A DNA stretch of 64,000 nt from Sphaerochaeta sp. (GCA_018399495.1 JAGYOG010000002.1:62001-126000), one strand, 5' to 3'; positions 46,153 to 55,375 are shown, counted from the first letter of the stretch. A program made the numbers and translations. Notes: generated by a model not told the origin, from the letters alone.

Positions 46153-46383
46153 TTATAGATCTGGGCTGTTAACCACAGTAAGATTCGGGTCAACGAAATT
46201 GCGAAGGTACCGTTCTACTCCGCCTTTCAAGGTCATCTGGGACATTGGGCAACCTGCACATGCGCCAACAAGACGAACAGTTACATCATTGCCAACCAAG
46301 CTTACAAATTCGATATCTCCACCGTCATTTTGCAAGGATGGCCTAATGTCCTCAATTGCTTTTTTGACTTTATCTTCTTTCAT
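46153..46383 (-). CDS. NifU C-terminal-domain iron-sulfur scaffold protein
   Basis: A 76-aa protein of the NifU-C/Nfu type: IRPSLQNDGGDIEFVSL and the cluster-binding CAGC in GACAGCPMSQMTL, then GVERYLRN. It likely holds and delivers [4Fe-4S] clusters. The ATG at 46383 has GGAGG eight bases upstream, so I reject the ATG at 46398, which is inside the ribosome site. It is monocistronic and divergent from parA. Confidence 0.94.
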   Translation of the reverse strand: MKEDKVKKAIEDIRPSLQNDGGDIEFVSLVGNDVTVRLVGACAGCPMSQMTLKGGVERYLRNFVDPNLTVVNSPDL

Positions 46384-46455
46384 GTAATTATCCTCCATAG
46401 GGTATCTTGAAGATACTATAGGGAAGAAGAAGGGTCAAGTTAACAACTTTATTGG

Positions 46456-46484
46456 GTGACATGAATGATTTTATTACGTATAGT
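46456..46484 (+). promoter_or_regulatory. Predicted leaderless parA promoter
   Basis: GTGACA at 46456-46461, 17-bp spacer, TATAGT at 46479-46484, then 7 nt to the ATG at 46492. No ribosome site. Confidence 0.55.
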
Positions 46485-46491
46485 GACTAGT

Positions 46492-47262
46492 ATGAGTGCG
46501 CAAACAATACTGTTTCTAAACCAAAAAGGTGGAGTAGGAAAAACTACTTCGGCAGTCAACTTGGGAGCTACGTTGGCGGGGCAGGGAAAAAAAGTGCTGT
46601 TGATCGACTTGGATGCACAGAGTAATCTAACCAGTGCTACTTCCATCGACGGCAGGCAGCCTGGTATGTATGAAGTGATAGCAGGTCAGTTACCTGCTGA
46701 GGAAGCAATACAGCAGACACCTGTTAAGAACCTCTATGCTATTGCCAGTAACATCAACATGGCTGGTCTCAATATTGAGCTCGTTGAAGAAGAAAAGCGA
46801 GAATTCTTTGTTAAACGAGCTTTGATGTCCTTGGAGGAGTCTTGGGAGTATATCCTGGCAGATTGTCCTCCTTCCCTTGGGTTGGTTACTGTTAACGCCA
46901 TGGCCTGGGCAAAGCGGGTGATTATTCCCATGCAATGTGAGTACCTTGCAATGGAAGGATTGAATCTGTTGATGAGAACAGTGGGAAATATGAAGAAATC
47001 GATCAATCCTGATCTTGAAGTCCTGGGAATTCTTTTCACCATGTACAGCAAGCGGACTAACCTTGCAAAGGAAGTGGTTGAGGATGTGAGTTCCTTTTTC
47101 CCTCAATTGGTCTTTAAGACAATGATACCCAGAAATATTCGACTTGCTGAAGCTCCCTCCCATGGACTTCCCATCTCCGTCTATGATGGTTCAAGTAGTG
47201 GAGCAAAAGCGTACAAGGCATTAGCCAAGGAGGTTATAAAACGTGTCGCAAGAAACCAATAA
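46492..47262 (+). CDS. parA: Chromosome partitioning ATPase ParA (Soj)
   Basis: A 256-aa Walker-type ATPase that moves ParB-parS complexes over the nucleoid. The deviant Walker A is NQKGGVGKTTSAVNLG at the N-terminus; LIDLDAQSN and ILADCPPSLG follow. An in-frame ATG at 46465 exists, but it lies within the predicted promoter and adds residues not typical of ParA, so I use 46492. It overlaps parB by 20 bp. Confidence 0.96.
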   Translation: MSAQTILFLNQKGGVGKTTSAVNLGATLAGQGKKVLLIDLDAQSNLTSATSIDGRQPGMYEVIAGQLPAEEAIQQTPVKNLYAIASNINMAGLNIELVEEEKREFFVKRALMSLEESWEYILADCPPSLGLVTVNAMAWAKRVIIPMQCEYLAMEGLNLLMRTVGNMKKSINPDLEVLGILFTMYSKRTNLAKEVVEDVSSFFPQLVFKTMIPRNIRLAEAPSHGLPISVYDGSSSGAKAYKALAKEVIKRVARNQ

Positions 47263-48196
47263 GAAACATGGATTGGGGAAAGGAATAGGTTCCCTGATGC
47301 AAGACTATTCATTCGATTCAGTTTTGGACTCCGCCCTTGGCCTTGCCTCATCGAAACCTGATGCAGAGAAAGAACAACGAGTTCTTGAGGTCCCTGTTGA
47401 GCAAATCAGGGCAAACCCAAATCAGCCGAGAAAGGATTTCAACCAGGAAGCACTTAAAGAGCTGAGCCAGTCAATTCAAAGAGAAGGTGTATTGCAACCT
47501 ATATTGGTGGAAGAGATTGCACCTGGGTTGTATAGTATTGTTGCGGGTGAAAGAAGATTCCGTGCCGCAAAAATTGCTGGGCTCGAACGGATGCCGGTAC
47601 TGGTGAAAGATTTTACTCAGATGCAACGCCTTGAAGTCTCCCTGATAGAGAATATCCAGAGGGAGAGTCTTAATCCCATTGAAGAAGCGAAAGCATACGC
47701 CTATCTTATTCAAGAAGCTGGTATTACCCAAGAGGAGTTGGCTAAGCGCTTGGGGAAAAACAGATCTACGATTAGTAATAGTATCCGTTTACTGCAATTG
47801 AGTTCATCCATGCAGCAAGATTTGCTGAATGGCAAATTTTCTGCAGGGCAAGCAAGAGCAATTTTGTCAGTAGTGAACCCTGCTGACAGAGAAATTCTCT
47901 ATCGTACCGTGTTGGAAAAAGATCTTTCTGTAAGAGCAACGGAACAATTGGCTTCACAGTTTAATATGGGTAAACGTGCTGCGTATCAATCAAAAAAGAA
48001 ACGAGCCAAAAAGAGTTTGGCCAAGGCACCAGAAATTATTGCTATCGAGGATAAATTCCTGCATGCAGTAGGATCACAGGTGGAAATTAAAGGTTCGCTG
48101 GAAAAGGGGAAGATTGAGATTCCCTTTACCAGTAGTGAAGAGTTGGAACGACTATATCAGTTGCTGATGCCAAATCAGGGATTGTTTGAACTATAA
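47243..48196 (+). CDS. parB: Chromosome partitioning protein ParB (Spo0J)
   Basis: A 317-aa CTP-dependent clamp that loads at parS. The N-terminal domain has IRANPNQPRKDF, VAGERRFRAAKIAGL (CTP site) and IENIQRESLNPIEEA. The HTH domain LAKRLGKNRSTISNSIRLL binds parS, and a C-terminal dimerisation part follows. GTG start within the parA end. Four parS sites lie 1.1-1.6 kb upstream. Confidence 0.97.
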   Translation: MSQETNKKHGLGKGIGSLMQDYSFDSVLDSALGLASSKPDAEKEQRVLEVPVEQIRANPNQPRKDFNQEALKELSQSIQREGVLQPILVEEIAPGLYSIVAGERRFRAAKIAGLERMPVLVKDFTQMQRLEVSLIENIQRESLNPIEEAKAYAYLIQEAGITQEELAKRLGKNRSTISNSIRLLQLSSSMQQDLLNGKFSAGQARAILSVVNPADREILYRTVLEKDLSVRATEQLASQFNMGKRAAYQSKKKRAKKSLAKAPEIIAIEDKFLHAVGSQVEIKGSLEKGKIEIPFTSSEELERLYQLLMPNQGLFEL

Positions 48197-48214
48197 GAAT
48201 AGCAAGGAGATACA

Positions 48215-49165
48215 ATGAAAAAGAATGAATTGAAGGACGGTTTGTACGCCGTATTGCATACTAGTAAGGGTGAAATCACCCTGTTTCTTGAGAGCAAGAA
48301 GGCACCAATGACCACAGCAAACTTCGTAGGTCTAGCAGAAGGGGCTTTGAATGTGAATGGGGAAGGAAAACCTTTCTATAATAATCTCACGTTCCACCGG
48401 GTTATTGAAAACTTTATGATTCAGGGTGGATGTCCCAAGGGTAACGGGACAGGGGGTCCTGGCTATACGTTCCCTGACGAGTTTGATGACTCCTTGAAGC
48501 ATACTAGTTCTGGAGTCCTCTCCATGGCAAATGCAGGACCTGGAACGAATGGGAGCCAATTTTTCATTACACATGTTGCGACCCCTTGGTTGGATGGTAA
48601 GCATTCCGTTTTTGGGCATGTTGTAGAAGGGATGGATGTGGTAAATTCAATTGCGCAAGGTGACAAGCTCAATCGTGTTGAGATTGTGCGTGTAGGAAAG
48701 GACGCTGAGGCGTTTGAAGTATCTCGTGAGATCTTCACCCAGTATGTACTTGTTGCAGAAGAGAAAAACAATAATAGAGAAGCCAAGGAAAAAGAGAAGC
48801 TTGAGAAAGAGCTTAAAAACCGTTGGCCTGATGCAAAAGTCACTGAAAGTGGTCTTCGGTATGTAGTGAAAAAGGAAGGGGAAGGGAAGAAAAGTCCGAA
48901 ACAAGGCCAGACTGTTACCGTTCACTATACCGGTTCCTTGCTTGATGGAAGGATTTTTGATAGTTCGGTACAACGAGGTACTCCTGCACAGTTTGCGATC
49001 GGCCAGGTTATTGAAGGCTGGAATGAGGCTTTGAAAACCATGACAGTCGGTGAGCAGCGAACACTGATCATCCCCCCTGAGCTCGGATACGGGACAATGG
49101 GTTATCCTGGAGTAATCCCTCCAAATTCATATCTGATTTTTGATGTGGAGTTGATAAAATTCTAA
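48215..49165 (+). CDS. Dual-family peptidyl-prolyl isomerase: cyclophilin-FKBP fusion
   Basis: 316 aa. Residues about 5-165 are a cyclophilin ([31 protein letters not shown], then [12 protein letters not shown]). A charged helical linker follows (about 170-205). Residues about 210-316 are an FKBP ([35 protein letters not shown]). Both cores look intact, so it may act as a two-headed folding helper. No signal peptide is visible. Bacterial fusions of this kind are known in Treponema and Flavobacterium. AAGGAG precedes the ATG. Confidence 0.93.
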   Translation: MKKNELKDGLYAVLHTSKGEITLFLESKKAPMTTANFVGLAEGALNVNGEGKPFYNNLTFHRVIENFMIQGGCPKGNGTGGPGYTFPDEFDDSLKHTSSGVLSMANAGPGTNGSQFFITHVATPWLDGKHSVFGHVVEGMDVVNSIAQGDKLNRVEIVRVGKDAEAFEVSREIFTQYVLVAEEKNNNREAKEKEKLEKELKNRWPDAKVTESGLRYVVKKEGEGKKSPKQGQTVTVHYTGSLLDGRIFDSSVQRGTPAQFAIGQVIEGWNEALKTMTVGEQRTLIIPPELGYGTMGYPGVIPPNSYLIFDVELIKF

Positions 49166-49190
49166 ATACAGAAAATATAAGGAGATACTT

Positions 49191-50543
49191 GTGAAAGATA
49201 AGGCTGTTCATTACGTCTGTAGCCAGTGTGGCAGGGTTGAGACAAAATGGTTAGGACGCTGTCCGGATTGCGGAAGTTGGAACACCTTTGAAGAGGAAGC
49301 GGTAAGAAAACCCTCCGATGGCAAGCGTGCTGTAATCAGTACGGCCACCAAGCCAGTGAGCTTGGAAGAGGTTGAGATCGATCCGCTATTCCGCTATGAA
49401 ACAGGTATCAGTGAACTTGACCGGGTACTCGGTGGAGGAGTCATGCGTGGCTCTTCCATCCTCCTAGGGGGAGAGCCGGGTATCGGCAAGTCCACCTTGA
49501 TGCTCCAGGTACTTGAGAAGTGCTCAACGGGGCGGAAAGTGCTCTATATCTCGGGAGAGGAATCACCCAGCCAAGTGAAGCTACGTGCTCAAAGACTGGA
49601 ACTCAACCTTTCTTCCATTTCCATCTTCTGTGATACCAGGGTGGAAGTGGTTGTCAGTCTTTTGAGTGAAGAGAAGCCGGATGTAGTGGTAGTTGATTCA
49701 CTTCAGACGCTCTCCAGTGAGGATATCCCCTCCCCTGCTGGGTCAGTAAACCAGATACGGGCTTGCTCAACAACCTTGGTGGGACTTTGCAAGCAATTGG
49801 GAATTTCCTTGTTTCTCATCGGGCATGTGACAAAGGAAGGTGTTCTGGCGGGGCCGAAGGTCATAGAGCATCTGGTAGACACAGTCATCTATTTTGAGCA
49901 GATTTCCAGTGGGGTTAGGTTGATTCGAGCTGCAAAGAATCGGTTCGGTTCAGTTGATGAAATTGGTATCTTCAGCATGCATGAGAAGGGGCTCAGTCCG
50001 GTAGCTAATCCTTCCTCATTCTTTATTACCGATAGGCTCACAAAGGACATTCCTCCTGGGATATCTTATACCCCGGTTATCGAGGGATCTAGAACCTTCC
50101 TTGTTGAAATCCAGGCGCTTACAACCAGTGCCAAAAATGGGTTCACCCGTATCTATTCAGACCGAATTGACAGTGCTCGTGTCACTAGGGTAGCCGCCAT
50201 ATTGGAGCGCCATGCAGGCTTGCGCCTCAGTGATCAGGATATCTACGTCAATGTAGCAGGTGGGATGAAACTCAATGAGGTGTCCATTGAATTACCTCTT
50301 GCGCTTGCACTTTGGTCTGCCCTGACCAACAAGAGCATTCCCAAGGCTCTTATCAGCTTTGGAGAGCTTAGCCTAGCTGGAGAAGTGAGGGGTGTTGGGT
50401 TTCCTGACAAGAGAGAGAAGGCTGCAAAGGAGCTGGGTTTCAAACGTTCAATAGTCCCCAGAGTAAGTGCTCGCTCCCCATTGGTCCAGCATGCTTGCTC
50501 TACGGTGAAAGAAGCACTTGATCTTATGAATTCAATGAAATGA
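49191..50543 (+). CDS. radA: DNA repair protein RadA
   Basis: Branch-migration helicase that assists RecA. 450 aa: a C4 zinc finger (CSQCG...CPDCG) near the start, RecA-like core with Walker A GGEPGIGKSTLMLQ, the KNRFG motif, and a C-terminal Lon-like domain. GTG start with AAGGAG upstream. Length is typical. Confidence 0.96.
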   Translation: MKDKAVHYVCSQCGRVETKWLGRCPDCGSWNTFEEEAVRKPSDGKRAVISTATKPVSLEEVEIDPLFRYETGISELDRVLGGGVMRGSSILLGGEPGIGKSTLMLQVLEKCSTGRKVLYISGEESPSQVKLRAQRLELNLSSISIFCDTRVEVVVSLLSEEKPDVVVVDSLQTLSSEDIPSPAGSVNQIRACSTTLVGLCKQLGISLFLIGHVTKEGVLAGPKVIEHLVDTVIYFEQISSGVRLIRAAKNRFGSVDEIGIFSMHEKGLSPVANPSSFFITDRLTKDIPPGISYTPVIEGSRTFLVEIQALTTSAKNGFTRIYSDRIDSARVTRVAAILERHAGLRLSDQDIYVNVAGGMKLNEVSIELPLALALWSALTNKSIPKALISFGELSLAGEVRGVGFPDKREKAAKELGFKRSIVPRVSARSPLVQHACSTVKEALDLMNSMK

Positions 50544-50616
50544 CTATATAGTTAGAAATCCTAACAAATATATATAAATATACAATACAACAAGATAATA
50601 GGTTATTGATAGAATA

Positions 50617-50650
50617 TCAAAAAAGGTCGTATCATCAGATACAACCTTTA
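50617..50650 (-). terminator. Bidirectional terminator between radA and the traB remnant
   Basis: A 12-bp stem with one G-T pair (50622-50633 with 50638-50649). On the minus strand it is followed by a run of six T, which suits the traB remnant best; on the plus strand it lies 80 bp after radA. Confidence 0.75.
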
Positions 50651-50672
50651 TTGGTATATTAGTTAGCTTTCC

Positions 50673-51046
50673 TTATGAACCAAGCATACTCAAAAGAATT
50701 GGGAATATGACTACATTTCCGATGGATGCCAATAAGCTTGTATAGAGGAATACGAGAAGGGTATGTAATACACGGTTGCGATACAAACCCTTGAAGGTTG
50801 TAGCATCCTCTCCTAGTTGTTCAAAGTCCCGTACCTTTGGTTTTCTGAGTGTTGCTTCCATCAATCCACTCACCATACCTATTCCAATCCCTGGATGGAG
50901 GCTTGTAAGGGGGGCTGACAAAATACTCACCAACGTATTGAGTGGGTGAGCAAGAGCTAGAATTGCACCGATGGCGGTGAAGCTCATATTCACTGCCAAC
51001 CAGTAGCCGAACATTTTGAACCCTTCACTCTGCCCGAGATTGAGGT
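50673..51046 (-). pseudogene. traB-family paralogue, only the C-terminal membrane part remains
   Basis: About 124 codons matching the last part of the intact traB-family gene at 52712-53908 (MFGYWLAVNMSF versus MFGYWLGVNMSF, and similar to the end). Upstream, homology stops at a TGA near 51048 where transposon sequence begins; the TraB catalytic-like domain is gone. The stop codon and own terminator are kept, so this was an adjacent tandem copy before the insertion or deletion. Confidence 0.88.
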
Positions 51047-51920
51047 TTCAAGGGGCAAGCAGGACCCGGACCTAAGGCATTTCGCCATGGCAGCGGTGTA
51101 CAGCAGCAACGAGGGGAGGTGCTCCTACTACCGGCTGTACCGGGGGAACATACCCGACATCAAGACCATCGACAACTTCGTCGACGTGACCAAGGCGATG
51201 GGGTACAACTTCCGAAGAATGGTCTTGGACAGGGGTTACTGCAGCTACAGCAACCTCCATCGGCTGTACCATGAGTGCCGATACGACGTGATCATGTGCA
51301 TGAAGTCCAACATGTCGGTGTACAAGGATGCTCTGCAGACAACGCGTGGGACCTTCGAGGCCGACAGCACCTGCTACCTGGCGGAGCATGCGGTGTATGG
51401 CAAGACCGTTAAGCAGAGCATTGCCCTAACCGACAGCCTCGGAGTCGAACACCCTACCACTGCGTACGTACATGTCTACTACAACAGACTGAAGGCTGCC
51501 GAACAGGAGCCCAAGCTGTATAGAGACCTGGAGGACTCCATCGCCGAGCTGACCGAGAAGGTGCGGAAGAAAGAACTGTCCGTCAGCGATGCACAGAAGA
51601 GGTTGTTTTCCTGCAAGCAGAAGGCCCTGGTTTCAGTGCGCAAGACCGGCAACAGTAGGTGCGTCTTCGAGATGGATTGCAAGAAGGTCGACGGGGCTGC
51701 CGGCGAGCTAGGCTATTTCGTACTGCTGAGTACGGAGAATCTCACCGCCGCCCAGGTGCTGGACATCTACCGGTCAAAGGATGGTGTGGAGCGGGTGTTC
51801 AACAACGTGAAGAACGACATCGGGTTCGACCGCCCTGCCTTGAAGACCGATGCCACCCTCGAGGGCAAGGTGTTCATAGTCATGCTGGCAGGCATGCTTT
51901 CCACAATCATCCGCACTTTC
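51047..51920 (+). mobile_element. IS1634/IS4-like transposase fragment, both ends missing
   Basis: An open frame from about 51051 reads KQDPDLRHFAMAAVYSSNEG..., then LDRGYCSYSNL and YRSKDGVERVFNNVKNDIGFDRPAL, ending near LSTIIRTF. It covers the middle and C-terminal DDE-transposase region with the last catalytic Glu (GVERVF). The N-terminus with the first Asp is absent. GC content and codon choice are clearly higher in GC than in neighbouring genes. It is fused at about 51920-51938 to the IS256 fragment. Confidence 0.75.
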
Positions 51921-51937
51921 CCTTCCATGTCCACGGG

Positions 51938-52492
51938 TCTCACTACCATGATGGCGACGCTGACCACCTTCCCATTGTCCCTGATCTTCTCATACAGGGC
52001 ATCCACCCAGAGCACCGGGTATTCCTCATCCAGCGGCCTCTGGCGGAACTCCTGCCCCTGCCTGTCCAGTTCCGAGGTCATGTTGCTTACCTGCGATGCA
52101 CTGATGTTCTCAATACCGATCTTCTTTGCCAGGTTGTCGATTTTCCTGGTGGATACCCCGCTTACCCATGCTTCCTTGATCACGTCGATCAGGGCTTGCT
52201 CACTGCGCTTGCGTTCGGTGACAAAAAAGGGGATGTACCCACCGTTGCGCACCTTGGGGACCAGCATGTACAGTGTTCCCAAGCGGGTGTTGAACGTACG
52301 GGTACGATACCCGCTGCGATAGGCAGTCCTTGCCTCTTCATGGACACCCTTGGGTGCATTGCATTTATCCTCGATCTCAAGCTCCATGAGCCGTGCTGTC
52401 ATCCACTCGAGCATAGCCAGCATCGGGTCCTCTGCACTATGGAACTCCTGTAGTTTCATTTCAAAAAACGTGGTATCCTTGGTCTTGGTCAT
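51938..52492 (-). mobile_element. IS256-family transposase fragment, C-terminus missing
   Basis: From the ATG at 52492 (AGGAG upstream) about 185 codons match the N-terminal part of mutator-type transposases: YRSGYRTRTFNTRLGTLYMLVPKVR, WVSGVSTRKIDNLAKKIG, and LDEEYPVLWVDALYEKIRDNG with the first catalytic Asp in WVDA. Homology ends at IMVV, where the frame continues nonsensically into the opposed IS1634-like fragment. Non-functional remnant. Confidence 0.8.
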
Positions 52493-52592
52493 TGGGCTAA
52501 CTTCTCCTGTTCGTCTGCTAACAAACAGTATGGGGCACCCAGTGACCTTTTTCAAATCCTTAAGCAAATTGCGAACTTAACTGTACACTACC
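52493..52592 (-). mobile_element. Left end of the IS256-family element
   Basis: Untranslated leader of the IS256 fragment. The likely terminal repeat, on the minus strand starting GGTAGTGTACAGTT, is at about 52592-52579. The partner end was lost with the 3' half, so no target duplication can be read. Confidence 0.5.
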
Positions 52593-52632
52593 TTTCTGAA
52601 TAGTGGAAAACATAGAATAGAGAAGATATCCA

Positions 52633-52672
52633 ATTATTAAACCCCCCAAGGTTTCTTGAGGGGTTTAATAAT
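52633..52672 (-). terminator. Terminator after the intact traB-family gene
   Basis: A 13-bp perfect stem (52633-52645 with 52660-52672) extended by a small inner helix. AT-rich arms on both sides make it usable in both directions. It lies 40 bp after the traB stop. Confidence 0.75.
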
Positions 52673-52711
52673 TCTAAGCAGAGATTTCTCTATCTATACC
52701 ATTGCAGGGTA

Positions 52712-53908
52712 TTATGCACCTGCAATACTTAACAACACGGGAAACGCTACAAAGGTTCCAATCGAGGATCCTAGGCTGGTGAAGAAAAAGACAAGCAGGA
52801 TATGAAGCACACGATTGTGGTACCAACCTTTGAGACTCGCTGCATCATTGCTTAACTTTTCGAAATCTCGAACAAGAGGTTTCTTCAGTGTGGCCTGCAA
52901 AAGACCGCTGACCATACCTACCCCGATGCCAGGATGAAGACTGGTAAAAGGGGCTGCTATAATGCTTACCAATGCGTTTAGCGGATGCGCTAGAGAGATG
53001 AGTGTTCCCACTGCAGTGAAAGACATGTTCACTCCCAACCAGTAGCCGAACATTTTGACTCCTTCTTGTTGTCCGAGGTTAAAAAAACCGTGCAAAAAAA
53101 TCGAGACGATGATCACTGGTATTGCCCATGCAAGAATCTTACCGCCTTTGCCGGGTTTTGGGATGGTTGTAATATCGCTCAGGTCAGTCGAAAGAGAGCC
53201 TTCCTCAATTTTTTGGAGTGTCTTGATGACGCCACCTTGGTGACCAGCCCCGATAACGGCAAGCTTCTTATCCCCTGGGGAAAGATAGATGCTTGTAGCC
53301 AAGTATCTGTCACGTTCATCGATGAGAACCTCTTTGACTGAAGGAAGCTCTTTTGCCATTTCATCCATCATGTTTTGCATGACATCGGCTTTTTTCAGAT
53401 CTTCAAGCTCTTCGGCCGTAATCTTCTCATTGCTGAAAACGGCACTGATGATGGTTGCTATGAGCTTCATCTTGTTCCAAAGATTTGACAGTCGCCAAGC
53501 TCTGGTAAACGTTATCTGGATTTCCCTGTCGCAAAGAGAATAGGGGATTTCTTTTTCCTTTGCCAGTCTGGCTGCACTGAGAATTTCTTCTCCAGGTGCG
53601 CTTCCCGATTGGTCCCCCATTCGTTTCTGAAAGGAGGAGAGAGCCATATTTGCAAGCAAGAGAAAACCCTTGTTTTCCTTGAGGACTTTCTTGATATCCA
53701 TCTCTGACCAGGAAGATTTCTCTTCCCTGTTCTTCATCCGTCCATCATCAAGCTCGAGGCAGATATGGTCAGGTTGCTCACTCTCAATGAGTTGAGCCAC
53801 TTCATCAACACTCTCTTTGGAAACATGGGCAGTCCCCACAAGGAGGATCTCTCTTCCATCGTTGAGTGTGAGTCGGTGGAAGGTATTACTCATTTTTTCA
53901 TCAGTCAT
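52712..53908 (-). CDS. TraB/PrgY-family membrane protein
   Basis: 398 aa from the ATG at 53908. The N-terminal TraB domain has LVGTAHVSKES (about 22-32), CLELDDGR, and IGAGHQGGV near residue 210. The C-terminal part has three or four membrane segments, including FGYWLGVNMSFTAVG. TraB relatives include the pheromone-inhibiting PrgY and are suspected metalloproteases, but the function of chromosomal members is unknown. It appears leaderless (TATAGT ends 7 nt before the ATG). A truncated paralogue lies downstream beyond a transposon scar. Confidence 0.9.
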   Translation of the reverse strand: MTDEKMSNTFHRLTLNDGREILLVGTAHVSKESVDEVAQLIESEQPDHICLELDDGRMKNREEKSSWSEMDIKKVLKENKGFLLLANMALSSFQKRMGDQSGSAPGEEILSAARLAKEKEIPYSLCDREIQITFTRAWRLSNLWNKMKLIATIISAVFSNEKITAEELEDLKKADVMQNMMDEMAKELPSVKEVLIDERDRYLATSIYLSPGDKKLAVIGAGHQGGVIKTLQKIEEGSLSTDLSDITTIPKPGKGGKILAWAIPVIIVSIFLHGFFNLGQQEGVKMFGYWLGVNMSFTAVGTLISLAHPLNALVSIIAAPFTSLHPGIGVGMVSGLLQATLKKPLVRDFEKLSNDAASLKGWYHNRVLHILLVFFFTSLGSSIGTFVAFPVLLSIAGA

Positions 53909-53915
53909 GCAGTAA

Positions 53916-53944
53916 ACTATACTGAAGGAAGGGCGGAGAAACAA
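53916..53944 (-). promoter_or_regulatory. Predicted leaderless promoter of the traB-family gene
   Basis: Minus strand TTGTTT (53944-53939), 17-bp spacer, TATAGT (53921-53916), 7 nt to the ATG. Its -35 lies 6 bp from the -35 of the divergent lysO promoter. Confidence 0.5.
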
Positions 53945-53950
53945 GGGAAT

Positions 53951-53979
53951 TTGACAGTCATGTGTGATTGATATACTGT
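53951..53979 (+). promoter_or_regulatory. Predicted leaderless promoter of lysO
   Basis: TTGACA at 53951-53956, 17-bp spacer, TACTGT at 53974-53979, 8 nt to the ATG at 53988. No ribosome site. Confidence 0.65.
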
Positions 53980-53987
53980 TTGTCCAA

Positions 53988-54932
53988 ATGGAAACACTTT
54001 GGTATCTGGCGAAACTCGCTCTTGCTTTAGTTCTTGGAATGGGTTCTGCACATCTTTTGGGCAAGGACCGGTTCACCCATGTCTCTGCTTATGCGCAAAT
54101 ATTCTTGGTCTGGCTCCTTCTTTTTTTCATGGGAGTAAACACTGGTGGAATCGATGGTATTACCTCTCAGTTCGGAACCATTGGAATAACAGCGTTGCTT
54201 ATCACTCTTTTCGCTTTAGCCGGTACCATTATTGTTTCATTACTTTTTTCTTTCATACTGACACCTTCATTACGTTCAGAACATATTGCTATAGCAAAGA
54301 GGAAGGAACAGAGCTTCATCAGAAGACTGTACGACATTATAAAAGAACCCCTGATCTTGGTGTCCATCGTGATTGTGGGATTGTTGTTGAGACTGGGAAC
54401 GAACGCCTTCTCTTGGTTTGACAGCTCCCTGGTTACCTACCTGCTCTATGTACTGTTGTTTTTTGTCGGCATGGGTATGGTCCATAAAAAGATAAGCTTC
54501 AAAGGGGTTTTTGCTGACAGAAGCTTATTCTTTCTCCCGCTTTACACCATCCTCGGTACCTATGTTGGTGCATTGGGAGTGTTCGTTTTCACTCCCAATA
54601 CACTCGCAGAGGTCATAGGAATGCTTAGTGGTTTTGGATGGTACTCACTCTCGGGTATCCTTATCACAGATTTGGGATACCCTGTTCTTGGATCCATCTC
54701 GTTCTTGTCCAATCTTCTGAGGGAGAGTTTTTCTTTTTTCCTCATTCCTCTGTTTGGAAGACTTGGAAAGCGATACTACTATCCCGCAGTTTGTACTGCC
54801 GGGGCTACCAGCATGGATGTCACCTTGGTACTGCTCTCTTCCCACTTTGGAACACGGACCATGGTTGGATCGATCTACCACGGCGTGATCATGAGCTTGG
54901 TTGCACCACTTCTCATCCCGCTCTTCTTCTAG
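53988..54932 (+). CDS. lysO: LysO-family (DUF340) lysine exporter
   Basis: A 314-aa membrane protein with about eight or more segments. GFGWYSLSGILITDLGYPVLGSISFLSN and AGATSMDVTLVLLSSHFG are the LysO signatures. The E. coli homologue exports lysine and thialysine. I use the ATG at 53988; a GTG at 53964 would lie inside the promoter. It ends overlapping the convergent hypothetical gene by 4 bp. Confidence 0.88.
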   Translation: METLWYLAKLALALVLGMGSAHLLGKDRFTHVSAYAQIFLVWLLLFFMGVNTGGIDGITSQFGTIGITALLITLFALAGTIIVSLLFSFILTPSLRSEHIAIAKRKEQSFIRRLYDIIKEPLILVSIVIVGLLLRLGTNAFSWFDSSLVTYLLYVLLFFVGMGMVHKKISFKGVFADRSLFFLPLYTILGTYVGALGVFVFTPNTLAEVIGMLSGFGWYSLSGILITDLGYPVLGSISFLSNLLRESFSFFLIPLFGRLGKRYYYPAVCTAGATSMDVTLVLLSSHFGTRTMVGSIYHGVIMSLVAPLLIPLFF

Positions 54933-55357
54933 CGCTGTGTCCAGAGTTGGGCAATAACGGTAAGAGGATTCTCCTTCAGAAGTCTTAAATAGATGACAGG
55001 TGGCCCATCAAAGAGATTGTCTATGGATGAAGATAAAGAGGCAATTGAAGGAGGAGGGGCAAGTTGACAGAAGGTATAGCTTCCTTCTTCAAGATAGAAA
55101 GGAGCCTCTACCGTGGGAAGGGGAAGCCCTTTCTCAACAGCTTCCCTTGTTGCCTCGTCAGGGCTTTCCTGTACCCCTGCAAAGAGCAATGCAAGGGTGG
55201 AAGAGAGGGCAAGACATCCTTCACTGCCCACAGGTTGTGTATCGAGATGGGTGAGCATCTGTTGATAAGCATCCTCAGCGTCAGAAGCAGAGAATGGAGC
55301 TGTTTGATAGGGAATCGCCTGGTTAAGGTGTAAAATCATGGACTTGCTTTGTTGCAT
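54929..55357 (-). CDS. Hypothetical protein, family not recognised
   Basis: 142 aa from the ATG at 55357; a longer frame from 55582 would overlap the divergent protease gene across its whole start. The sequence is soluble-looking, with no membrane segment. It is rich in Ala/Ser/Leu, with a middle segment GCLALSSTLALLFAGVQESPDEATREAVEKG. There is no ribosome site, but a TACAGT hexamer ends 7 nt before the ATG. I cannot suggest a function. Confidence 0.6.
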   Translation of the reverse strand: MQQSKSMILHLNQAIPYQTAPFSASDAEDAYQQMLTHLDTQPVGSEGCLALSSTLALLFAGVQESPDEATREAVEKGLPLPTVEAPFYLEEGSYTFCQLAPPPSIASLSSSIDNLFDGPPVIYLRLLKENPLTVIAQLWTQR

Positions 55358-55363
55358 GGGTGA

Positions 55364-55370
55364 TACTGTA
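55364..55370. promoter_or_regulatory. Shared bidirectional -10 element
   Basis: TACTGTA reads TACTGT on the plus strand (6 nt before the ATG at 55376) and TACAGT on the minus strand (7 nt before the ATG at 55357). The two -10 hexamers overlap by five bases. A TTTACC 17 bp away (55388-55393) can serve as -35 for the minus direction; the plus -35 is weak. Confidence 0.5.
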
Positions 55371-55375
55371 GCAGA

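Noticed and set aside
51921-52322. Continuation of the plus-strand transposase frame to 52322
   Set aside because: Beyond about 51920 it is the antisense of the IS256 fragment and loses transposase similarity.
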